Positions 1-8,896 of a stretch of DNA of 64,000 bases are shown one piece after another. The notes beneath the pieces are model-generated. The model had not been told where the DNA came from, made no database searches, and saw only the letters and a list, made by a program, of their open reading frames with translations. How positions within the stretch are numbered: the first letter of the stretch is position 1; each line of letters begins with the position of its first letter. This stretch comes from VRUE01 sp963720805 (GTDB lineage: Bacteria; Actinomycetota; Thermoleophilia; Solirubrobacterales; 70-9), in the NCBI GenBank assembly GCA_963720805.1, contig CAVRGT010000006.1:186001-250000 (forward strand). The letters run 5' to 3'. Made by a program: the position numbers and the translations under genes.

Positions 1-391
1 GCACGCCCGCCTGCAGGGCACGGCGGGCGAAGGCGGGCTCGTTCTGCATGGTCAGGACGACGATCTCGGTCTCGGGCGAGGCCTCGAGGATGTCGGGCAC
101 GGCGTCGAGACTGGAGCGTCCCGGCATGTTGAGGTCGAGGATCAGCACCGTCGGCTTGTGACCGCGCACGTAGCGCACGGTGGTCTCAACGTCCCCCGCC
201 TCGGCGACCACCTCGAATTCGGGCTCGGCGTCGAGCAGCATTCGCAGCGCGTTGCGGACCACCGTGTGGTCATCGGCAAGGACGATCGTGGTCATCGCGG
301 TCCCCCGTGTGCGCTCGGGCTTTTCAGCGGCCTGCACGACGGCGAGGTTACCGGCGTCCACGATCCCAGAAGTGGAATCCATATCAGCCAT
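1..391 (-). CDS. Response regulator, receiver domain (3' end outside window)
   Basis: The N-terminal receiver domain of a NarL/FixJ-type response regulator; the gene runs off the left edge so the output domain is not visible. From the internal Met at 295 it reads MTTIVLADDHTVVRN, with the acidic pair (ADDH), a phosphoacceptor Asp in LILDLNMPG and the conserved Thr in VVLTMQNE. An in-frame ATG at 391 adds 32 residues of no recognised function; the ATG at 295 gives the usual length before the first strand and may be the true start. It lies divergent to the GAF-domain kinase at 534, its likely cognate sensor. A LuxR-type HTH C-terminus is expected from the family but is inferred. Confidence 0.85.
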   Translation of the reverse strand, partial: MADMDSTSGIVDAGNLAVVQAAEKPERTRGTAMTTIVLADDHTVVRNALRMLLDAEPEFEVVAEAGDVETTVRYVRGHKPTVLILDLNMPGRSSLDAVPDILEASPETEIVVLTMQNEPAFARRALQAGV

Positions 392-533
392 GTAACGCGT
401 CGACGGCTGCGGTTACATCGGGGTTTTCCCGCGAATCTCCGTACTCAACGGACTTTGAATATTGGATGGGCGTCCGGATAGGATGGGAGACGTCCTATCT
501 TTTTGGAGGCTTAGAGGGTGGAGCAGCGCTGAG

Positions 534-2244
534 ATGGCACAGGGATCTGACAGCAGCGCCCTGGACGAGCCGCGGCTGCGCGAGCTGATCGACGTCGGGC
601 GCAGCCTCGTCGCCGAGCTCGACCCGGAGGTGATCTTCCAGCAGGTGCTCGAGGTCGCCTGCGAGCTGACCGGGGCCCGCTACGCGGCGCTCGGCGTGCT
701 CGACGAGGACCGCCACGAACTGGAGCGCTTCATCACCCGCGGCATCGACGCCGAGACCCGGCGGCGCGATCGGCAACCTGCCGCGCGGGCGCGGGGTGCT
801 CGGCCTGCTGATCGAGCAGCCGCGCCCGCTGCGCCTCGCCGAGGTCGGCCGCCACCCCCGCTCCTACGGCTTCCCGCCCGGCCATCCGCCGATGACGAAC
901 TTCCTCGGCGTGCCGGTGATGATCCGCGGCCACGCCTGGGGCAACCTCTACCTGACCGAGAAGAGCGGCGGCGACTTCGACCAGGCCGACGAGCAGGCGG
1001 CGATGATCCTCGCCGAGTGGACGGCGATCGCGGTCGAGAACGCGCGCCTGTACCGCAGCGTGCAGCAGCGCGCGACGAGATGGAGCGGGCCGTGCACCGA
1101 CTCGAAGCGACGACCGAGATCGCCCGCGCGGTCGGCGGCGAGACCGACCTCGACCGCATCCTCGAGATCGTCGTCAAGCGCGGCCGTGCCCTGGTCGAGG
1201 CGCGCTCGCTGCTGATCCTGCTCGCCAGGGCGACGAGCTCGTCGCCGCCTCGGTTGCCGGCGAGCACGAGGGCGGCATCGGCAAACTGCGCATTCCGATC
1301 GCCGGCTCGGTGCCGGGCACGGTGCTCGAGGCGCGGGCGCCGCGTCGCGTCCGCGATCTCGACCCCAGCCTGATGGCCCGACCCGGGAGCCAGGACGCCG
1401 GCGTCACCGCCCTGCTCGCGCCGCTGCTCTTCCGCGGCCAACCGCTCGGGGTGCTGGTCGCGCTCGACCCGTTCGGCCGCGACGCCGGCTTCAGCGACGA
1501 AGACGAGCGCGTGCTGCTCTCCTTCGCCGCCAGCGCCGCGACGGCGGTCGCCACCGCGCAGTCGGTTGCCGAAGGCCGCACCCGCGAAAGCATCGCCGCG
1601 ACCGAGCGCGAGCGCGGCCGCTGGGCCCGCGAGCTGCACGACGAGTCGCTGCAGAGCCTGGCCGGGCTGCGCGTGCTGCTCTCCGCGGCGCGGCGCAGCG
1701 ACCCGGGGGAGACTCGACGGCCTGCTCGTCCAGGGCATCGAGCAGGTCGACACCACGATCGCCGAGATGCGGCGCCTGATCGCCGATCTGCGCCCCAGCA
1801 CGCTCGACCAGCTCGGCCTCGGCGCCGCGCTCGAAGCACTCGGTGAACGGACCAGCAGCGTCAACGAGATCGAGGTGGAGATCAACATCGACCTCGACTT
1901 CGAGACCGGGCGCAAAGAGGGTCGCCTGCTGCGGCGAGGTCGAGGACACGATCTACCGCTTGGTCCAGGAGGCGCTTAACAACGCCGTCCACCACAGCGA
2001 CGCCAAGCACGCCCGGGTCGACGTCAGCGAGGACGGCGAATCGCTGCGGGTGCGGGTCTCCGACGACGGCAAGGGCTTTGACCCGAGCGCCGGCAGCGAC
2101 GGCTTCGGCCTGACCGGCATGCGCGAACGGGCCGAGCTCGCCGGCGGCACGTTCGAGCTGCGCAGCGCCCCCGGCGCCGGAACGACGATCCTCGCCGCGA
2201 TCCCCGCCGTCTATCGCGAGGGCGCAAGCGAAAAAGCCGCCTGA
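534..2244 (+). CDS. GAF-domain sensor histidine kinase (HisKA_3 type), five frameshifts
   Basis: A DevS/NarX-like cytoplasmic sensor kinase of about 570 residues. Order: a first GAF domain (ELIDVGRSLVAELDPE to about residue 185), a second GAF domain (VHRLEATTEIARAVGGETDL to about 345), a HisKA_3 dimerisation region with the phosphoacceptor His in ARELHDESLQSLAGLR, and an HATPase domain (VQEALNNAVHHS; DDGKGFD; GFGLTGMRERAELAGG). The reading frame shifts near 765, 1075, 1225, 1710 and 1935 (net +1), each time mid-domain while the protein signature continues in another frame, so sequencing error is likelier than decay. Start chosen at the ATG after GGTGGAG. It probably phosphorylates the divergent receiver protein at 1-391. 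Confidence 0.8.
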
Positions 2245-2248
2245 GGCC

Positions 2249-2620
2249 TCAGGCGCCGAGCATCGCTCTGTAGAAGCTGTATTCGCTGCGGTCGGGGCGC
2301 AGGTTGCAGGCAAGCGCCAGGTGGTGGCGGGCGCGCTCGGTCTCCCCCGTCTTGGCCAATGCCCGGCCGAGGCAGAAGTGGGCGTAGTCGTTGACCTGGT
2401 GGCGCTCGACCACCGCCTTGAACTCGACCGCGGCGGCGGCGAAGCGGCCGGAGCGGAAGTAGGCGCGGCCGAGCGCCTCGCGCACCGAGGCCTTCTCCGG
2501 GGCGCGCCGCGCCGCCTCCTCGAGCGGCTCCGCCGCCTCGGCGAAGTCCTCCTCCTCGAGCAACTCGATGCCGCGCCGGTAAAGGGTGAAAGTGGAGTCT
2601 GCCTGTGACTCGGCGGCCAT
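2249..2620 (-). CDS. Tetratricopeptide repeat protein
   Basis: A 123-residue protein made almost wholly of TPR helices: LYRRGIELLEEEDFAEAAEP, then ALGRAYFRSGRFAAAAVEFK, then HFCLGRALAKTGETERARHH, ending NLRPDRSEYSFYRAMLGA. TPRs mediate protein-protein contact; no catalytic motif is seen. The ATG at 2620 begins MAAESQADSTF; the open frame extends further upstream but that part has no TPR character and lies over the divergent glnK promoter. It converges with the GAF kinase (5 bp between stops) and is divergent from glnK. Partner unknown. Confidence 0.75.
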   Translation of the reverse strand: MAAESQADSTFTLYRRGIELLEEEDFAEAAEPLEEAARRAPEKASVREALGRAYFRSGRFAAAAVEFKAVVERHQVNDYAHFCLGRALAKTGETERARHHLALACNLRPDRSEYSFYRAMLGA

Positions 2621-2706
2621 CGTCAAAGTGTAGGAGGCGCACCCGCTCGGGCCAAACTGTCCGGGCCCGTTCGTAGGGTCGCCGCTGGGATGGGAACGGG
2701 CGAGAG

Positions 2707-3061
2707 ATGAAACTCGTAATCGGCATCGTGCGGCCCGGAGAAGGCGAACGACGTGCTCGAGGCGCTCTACCGGGCGCAGGTGAGCGGCGTCTCGATGAGC
2801 CGTGTACAGGGTCACGGCGGCGAGCTGGAGCGGGTCGAGACCTACCGCGGCACGACGGTGAAGATGGGCCTGGCGGAGAAGGTGCGCTTCGAGATCGCGG
2901 TCTCCGATCAGTTCGTCGGGCCGACCGTCGAGGCGCTTTGCGACGGGGCGCGGACCGGTGAGGTCGGCGACGGCAAGATCTTCGTCCTGCCGCTCGACCA
3001 GGCGGTCCGCATCCGCACCGGCGAGACCGACCACGGCGCCGTGACGCCGGTCGACAAGTGA
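2707..3061 (+). CDS. glnK: P-II family nitrogen regulatory protein, one frameshift
   Basis: A GlnB/GlnK-like P-II protein of about 117 residues that would bind ATP and 2-oxoglutarate and gate the ammonium channel encoded next. It opens MKLVIGIVRP; one extra G near 2740 throws the frame, after which ANDVLEALYRAQVSGVSMSR, the T-loop region (VETYRGTTVKMGLAEKVRFE) and the C-terminal signature (GDGKIFVLPLDQAVRIRTGE) follow. At the position of the uridylylated Tyr-51 of E. coli GlnB this protein has Val, so control by uridylylation at that site is not expected. It overlaps amt by GTGA, the classic glnK-amtB pairing. Confidence 0.9.
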
Positions 3062-4369
3062 GCCCGCCCGCCCTGCTCACCGCGGTGTCCGGGATCGACA
3101 CCGGCGACACCGCCTGGATGCTGATCGCGACGGCGCTGGTGCTGATGATGACCCCGGCGCTGGGGCTCTTCTACGCGGGCCTGGTGCGCTCGAAGAACAC
3201 CCTCAACACCTTCATGATGTGCGTCGGCGCGATCGCGGTGGCAATGGTCGACCTGGGCGCTCCTCGGCTACTCGCTCGCCTTCGACGGGACCGGCGCGCT
3301 GATCGGCGGCCTCGGCTACGTCGGCCTGCACGGCGTCGATTTCGCCCCGCGCGAAGGGACTGCGATACCCCACCTCGTCTTCATGGCCTTCCAGGCGACC
3401 TTCTGCATCATCACCGTGGCCCTGGTCTCGGGCGCGGTGGTCGAGCGGATGCGCTTCGGCGCCTTCCTCGTCTTCGCCGCGCTGTGGTCGGTCTGCGTCT
3501 ACGCCGTGCTCGCCCATTGGGCCTTCGGCGGCGGCTGGCTGCAGGCCGGCGGCACCCTCGACTTCGCCGGCGGCGTGCCGGTCGAGATGGGCTCGGGCTT
3601 CTCCGCCCTGGCGGCGGCGCTGGTCGTCGGCGCCCGCAAGGACTACGGCCGCCAGGCGCTGCTCCCCCACAACGCCGTCTACGTCCTGCTCGGCGCCGGC
3701 CTGCTCTGGTTCGGCTGGTTCGGCTTCAACGGCGGCAGCGGCTTCTCGACCGGCAACCCCAGCGTGCTCGCCTTCACCAACACGCTGCTGACGCCGGCCT
3801 GCACCCTGGTCGTCTGGTTCGCGCTGGACCTGCTGCGCGGCCGCAAGGTGACCGCGATCGGCGCCGCCACCGCGATCGTCGTCGGCTGCGTCGCGATCAC
3901 CCCGGCGGGCGGCTTCATCAGCCCCGGCTGGGCGATGCTGCTCGGCGGCCTCGCCGCGCTGCCCAGCTACGCGATCATCGTCTGGCGCACCCGGACGCGG
4001 GTCGACGAGACGCTCGACGTTCTCGCCGCCCACGGCACGGCCGGCTTCTTCGGGATCCTCTTCATCGGCTTCTTCGCCGAGCTCTCCTGGAACGGCGTCT
4101 CGGACGGCCTCTTCTACGGCAACGCGGCCCAGCTCGGCGACCAGGCGCTGGCCGCCCTGGCCGGACCGACCTACGCCTTCCTCGCCACCTTCGTCCTGCT
4201 CAAGCTGATCGGCGCGGTGATGCCGCTGCGCGCCTCCGAGCACGAGGAGGCGCTCGGCATGGACGTCGTCCAGCACGGCGAGGAGGCCTACGCCAGCGGC
4301 GAGGGCGCGATCCTCGTCTTCCCCGAGGACGGCGGCACCGCCCCCGTCCCGGTCGCCGACCCGGGCTGA
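3058..4369 (+). CDS. amt: Ammonium transporter (Amt/Mep/Rh family), one frameshift
   Basis: A channel for ammonium uptake, about 436 residues with the usual 11-helix pattern. The N-terminus (MLIATALVLMMTPALGLFYA; GLVRSKNTLNTFMMC) is intact; one extra G near 3252 moves the frame, and the rest continues with WFGWFGFNGGS and the C-terminal helix region. The second pore histidine is present (LDVLAAHGTAGFFGI), but at the first twin-His position, E. coli His-168, the sequence is PVEMGSG, i.e. Glu. A Glu/His pair is known from fungal Mep1-type proteins. The C-terminal tail (EDGGTAPVPVADPG) is variable. Start is a GTG overlapping the glnK stop. Confidence 0.9.
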
Positions 4370-4417
4370 GCGTTTGATGGATTTGCCACCGTATGCGTGG
4401 GTCAATCCATCAAACGC
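4370..4417. repeat. Hairpin repeat with conserved core, copy 1
   Basis: A near-perfect hairpin begins at the base after the amt stop. A 12-bp stem (GCGTTTGATGGA at 4370-4381 against TCCATCAAACGC at 4406-4417) encloses a 24-nt core beginning TTTGCCACCGTATGCG. The core can itself fold (CCAC with GTGG). The same core recurs at 39447-39470 exactly and at 14213-14236 with a few changes, while the stem sequences differ. It lies between convergent genes and could end transcription in both directions, though no T-tract follows. Confidence 0.75.
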
Positions 4418-4455
4418 TGCAGGAGGTGGCGGTTAGCGCGGCGGCGAGCCTCGCC

Positions 4456-6039
4456 CTATGCCTGTGCGCCCGCGGCGTCGGCCTCGGCGGCGAGCGCTTT
4501 GCCGTGGCGGATCAGGTCGGCGGCGCGCTCGGCGAGCGCGATCGTCGGGGCGTTGGTGTTGCCGCGCGGCACGGTCGGCATCACCGAGGCGTCGACTACG
4601 CGCAATGCCTCGGTGCCCTCGACCCGCAGCTCGGGGTCGACCACGGAGCCGATCGCGCAGGTGCCGACCGGGTGGTAGACCTCGTACGTGGTCGCGGCGA
4701 TGTGGGCGCGCAGGGCGTCGTCGGAGTCGTCGGCCGGGCCGGTGAAGGGCTCGGCGGCGTAGGGCTTGAAGGACGGTTGGGCGCAGATCTCCGCCGCCAG
4801 GCGCACCGCCGAGATCATCCGCGCCATGTCTGACTCCGCCACGTAGAAGTTGTTGCGAATGATCGGCTTCGCGGTCGGGTCGGCCGAGGCGAGGCGCACC
4901 GAGCCGCGGCTCTCCGCGGTCAGCACACAGGGCGAGACCCAGACGCCGTGCGCGCTCGGGTCGGCCATCCCCTCGTCGACGATCTGCACCGGGGCGACGT
5001 GGAACTGCACGTCCGGTGCGCTGACGCCCTCGCCGACCCGGGCGAAGCCGCCAGACTCGGCCAGGTTGGAGGCGAAGGGACCGGTCTGGGAGGCCTCGAA
5101 CTCGGCCATCGCCGCCGGCTCCAGCGCCTGCAAGAGGCTCTCCGGCTCCGGTGTGGTGAAGACGGTGTAGGTGGCGGGGTGATCGCCGAGGTTCTCCCCC
5201 ACCGCGGGCTGGTCGAGCAGCGGCTCGATTTCGCGCATCGCCAGGTGCTCGGCCGGGCCGATGCCGGAGAGCATCAGCAGCTGCGGTGAGTTGTAGGCGC
5301 CGCCGCAGAGGATCACCTCGCGCTCGGCCCGCAGCTCCTGCACCTCGCCCATCCGGCTCGCCTCGACCCCGACCGCCCGTTTGCCCTCGAAGAGCACGCG
5401 GCTGACCTGCGTGTAGGGCATCACGGTCAGGTTGGGCCGCTCGCCCGCCGGGTGCAGGTAGGAGACGGCGGTGCTGGCGCGCATGCCGCCGCGCTGGGTC
5501 ACCTGGTACATGCCGACGCCGTCCTGCTCGGCGCCGTTGAAGTCATCGTTGCGAGCCAGGCCCGCTTCCGCCCCGGCCTCGACGAAGGCGGGCGAGATCC
5601 TGTTGCCGGAGCGCTGGTCGGAGACCGGCAGCGGGCCGCCGACCGCGTGCCACTCCGAGGCGCCGCGCTCGTTGTCCTCGGCCTTGAGGAAGTAGGGGAA
5701 GAGGTCCTCCCAGGCCCAGCCGGGGACGCCCCAATCGTCGTAGTCGCGGCGGTTGCCGCGGATGTAGATCATCGCGTTGATCGAGGAGGAGCCGCCGAGC
5801 ACGCGACCGCGCGGCAGCGAGATCTGGCGGCCGTTGCAGTTCGGCTCGGGCGCCGAGTGGAAGTCCCAGTCGATCTCGGTGCGGGCGAGCTGCAGGTAGC
5901 CCAGCGGCACGTGGATGTTCTGATTGGTATCCGGCGGACCCGCCTCGAGCAGCAGGACGCTGGTGTCGGGGTCCTCGGAGAGCCGCGCCGCCAGCACGCA
6001 ACCGGCCGATCCGGCACCCACGATCACGTAGTCGTACAT
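4456..6039 (-). CDS. GMC family FAD-dependent oxidoreductase (choline dehydrogenase-like)
   Basis: A 527-residue flavoprotein of the glucose-methanol-choline family, oxidising an alcohol group with FAD. N-terminal dinucleotide-binding motif VIVGAGSAGCVLAARLSE, GMC signature 1 in GRVLGGSSSINAMIYIRG, second signature around VILCGGAYNSPQLLMLSGIG, and the C-terminal catalytic region with YHPVGTCAIG and PRGNTNAPTIALAERAADLI. Substrate cannot be set from sequence; closest in layout are choline and other alcohol dehydrogenases. Start ATG at 6039 follows a good AGGAG; an upstream in-frame Met at 6066 lacks one. It is separated from amt by the hairpin at 4370. Confidence 0.88.
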   Translation of the reverse strand: MYDYVIVGAGSAGCVLAARLSEDPDTSVLLLEAGPPDTNQNIHVPLGYLQLARTEIDWDFHSAPEPNCNGRQISLPRGRVLGGSSSINAMIYIRGNRRDYDDWGVPGWAWEDLFPYFLKAEDNERGASEWHAVGGPLPVSDQRSGNRISPAFVEAGAEAGLARNDDFNGAEQDGVGMYQVTQRGGMRASTAVSYLHPAGERPNLTVMPYTQVSRVLFEGKRAVGVEASRMGEVQELRAEREVILCGGAYNSPQLLMLSGIGPAEHLAMREIEPLLDQPAVGENLGDHPATYTVFTTPEPESLLQALEPAAMAEFEASQTGPFASNLAESGGFARVGEGVSAPDVQFHVAPVQIVDEGMADPSAHGVWVSPCVLTAESRGSVRLASADPTAKPIIRNNFYVAESDMARMISAVRLAAEICAQPSFKPYAAEPFTGPADDSDDALRAHIAATTYEVYHPVGTCAIGSVVDPELRVEGTEALRVVDASVMPTVPRGNTNAPTIALAERAADLIRHGKALAAEADAAGAQA

Positions 6040-6295
6040 CAACCGCTCCTCTCGTTGGCACTGCAACGCGTTGAAGCCCTGGTGGAGCCGCTACGCGTTT
6101 CACCGGCACCCGGTCCGGTCTGGCGAGTGTACGCCCGAAGTGGCCGATTGCGGGTGATTTCTTAACCGGCTGCTACGGTTAAGGGGTCGGGTTTGGCCAA
6201 ACCGCCACCCGAGAGGTTCCGTTCCCTCCGTGCTCTCTTTGCATTTAGGGGTCGCTGGATCTCCCTGAATCGCAACATAAGGAGTCACAACAATC

Positions 6296-7527
<1,232 letters not shown>

Positions 7528-7531
<4 letters not shown>

Positions 7532-7926
7532 GCCCCGCGACCGCCGCGGCGAAGAAGTGGACCTGCGAGGGCTGCGGGGTCAGCGCCGGCAGCATCGACG
7601 GCAAGCCGGTGCCGATGCCCGGCGCCTGGATCAAGTCGGACGAGGGCACCTTCTGCCTCGTCTGCCGGCGCGATCGCGCCGCCGAGGCGGCGCTCGACGC
7701 GGTCCCCAGCGGCAGCCCGATCGCCGAGCGGGCAAAGATGCGGCGCGCGGCGCTGATCGAGTTCGAGGTCGGCCGCACGCCGGATCAGACCGACGGGATC
7801 ATCGCCCGCGCCTGCCGCACCTCGGTCTCCGCGGTCACCCGCGCCCGTCGCCGGCTCGAGCTTCCCGACCCGCCTCCCACCTCGGAGGAGTCGCGGGCTA
7901 AGCGTCGGGCGATCAGCCGCCGATAA
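7528..7926 (+). CDS. Putative zinc-ribbon protein of unknown function
   Basis: A 132-residue protein whose ATG overlaps the helicase stop (ATGA), so the two are probably co-translated. The N-terminus has two Cys pairs, CEGC near residue 13 and CLVC near residue 46, spaced like a zinc ribbon. The C-terminal half (TPDQTDGIIARACRTSVSAV followed by TRARRRLEL) resembles a small helix-turn-helix, as in proteins that select a sequence-specific start, so DNA or RNA binding is plausible. I do not recognise a named family. Confidence 0.7.
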
Positions 7927-7947
7927 GAAGGTCGTGGCGGCGCACGC

Positions 7948-8820
7948 ATGCAGATAGGGATCGGCCTCGCGGTTGCCGCCGCGCTGCTGACCAACCTCGC
8001 CTCGCTGTTCAAGCACCGGGGCTGCCGGCACGCGGCGCCGGTGCGATTGCAGGAACCGCTGCGCAGCGCCCGCAACCTCGCCTCCTCCCCCTGGTTCGCC
8101 GCCGGCTGGGGAATCGCGGCGGTGGCCTGGTTCGTCCACGTCGCCGCCCTCTCGATGGCGCCGATCTCGATCGTCCAGGCCGTGCTCGCCGGCGGTGCAG
8201 TCACCCTCGCGGTGATGGCGCAGCGGGTCTTCGGCGACGCGGTCGAGCCGCGCCAGTGGCTGGCCCTGCTGCTCGGCGGCGCCGGGCTCGCCCTGCTCGT
8301 CCTCACCGTCCCCCACTTCAGCGGCGATCACTCCGGCTTTGAGGTCGGCGGCATGCTCGGCTTCGAGGGCGGCCTGGCGCTGCTCGCCGTCGGGCTCGCG
8401 CTCGGCCACCGCTCCGCGCGCTTCGCCAGGCGCAGCGAGATCACCCTCGCCGCCGTCGCCGGCATCCTCTTCGCCCTCGCAGGCGTGGCGATCAAGGGAT
8501 TGACCGGGGCCGGTGGCGTCTCGCTCGCCCTGCTGGCGCCCTGGGTCGCGCTGACCATGGTCGCCGGCATCGGCGCCCAGTACGCGGCCGCCGCGGCGCT
8601 TCAGCGCGGCGGCGCGATCGAGACGATCGGCCTGATCGGCCTGATCGCCAACGCCGCCCAGATCGCCGGCGGCGTGCTCGTCTTCGGCGACCCGCTTGCC
8701 GCCAGCCCGCTCGGCCTCGTCCTGCAGGCGAGCGCCTTCGTCATGGTCTGCGCCTCGGCCCTGCTGATCCCGGCCCGGCGGGCCGTCGCCTCGGCGGCGC
8801 TTCCCGCACCTGCCGCCTGA
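7948..8820 (+). CDS. DMT-superfamily (EamA-like) membrane transporter
   Basis: A 290-residue integral membrane protein with nine or ten hydrophobic segments in two similar halves, as in drug/metabolite transporters: ALSMAPISIVQAVLAGGAVT is typical of the inner helix of the first repeat and ETIGLIGLIANAAQIAGGVL of the second. It lies 22 bp past the zinc-ribbon gene on the same strand. The substrate cannot be read from sequence. It ends at a hairpin (8836-8867). Confidence 0.8.
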   Translation: MQIGIGLAVAAALLTNLASLFKHRGCRHAAPVRLQEPLRSARNLASSPWFAAGWGIAAVAWFVHVAALSMAPISIVQAVLAGGAVTLAVMAQRVFGDAVEPRQWLALLLGGAGLALLVLTVPHFSGDHSGFEVGGMLGFEGGLALLAVGLALGHRSARFARRSEITLAAVAGILFALAGVAIKGLTGAGGVSLALLAPWVALTMVAGIGAQYAAAAALQRGGAIETIGLIGLIANAAQIAGGVLVFGDPLAASPLGLVLQASAFVMVCASALLIPARRAVASAALPAPAA

Positions 8821-8835
8821 GCGACCCAAAGCAAA

Positions 8836-8867
8836 CGGCGCGACGGACCCGAAGGCCCGCCGCGCCG
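8836..8867. terminator. Hairpin between convergent genes
   Basis: CGGCGCG at 8836-8842 pairs with CGCGCCG at 8861-8867 across an 18-nt loop. It sits between the ends of the convergent transporter and secreted-protein genes and is symmetrical, so it may stop transcription from both sides. No T-run. Confidence 0.5.
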
Positions 8868-8896
8868 GATGAGAGGCGCCCTCTACCGCCGCCCGT

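Noticed and set aside
680..1915. A long minus-strand frame opposite the GAF kinase
   Set aside because: Arg/Ser-rich shadow frame with no domain; the plus strand carries clear kinase motifs.
3212..4405. A long minus-strand frame opposite amt
   Set aside because: Low-complexity Asp/Arg/Ala composition typical of the antisense of a GC-rich membrane protein gene.
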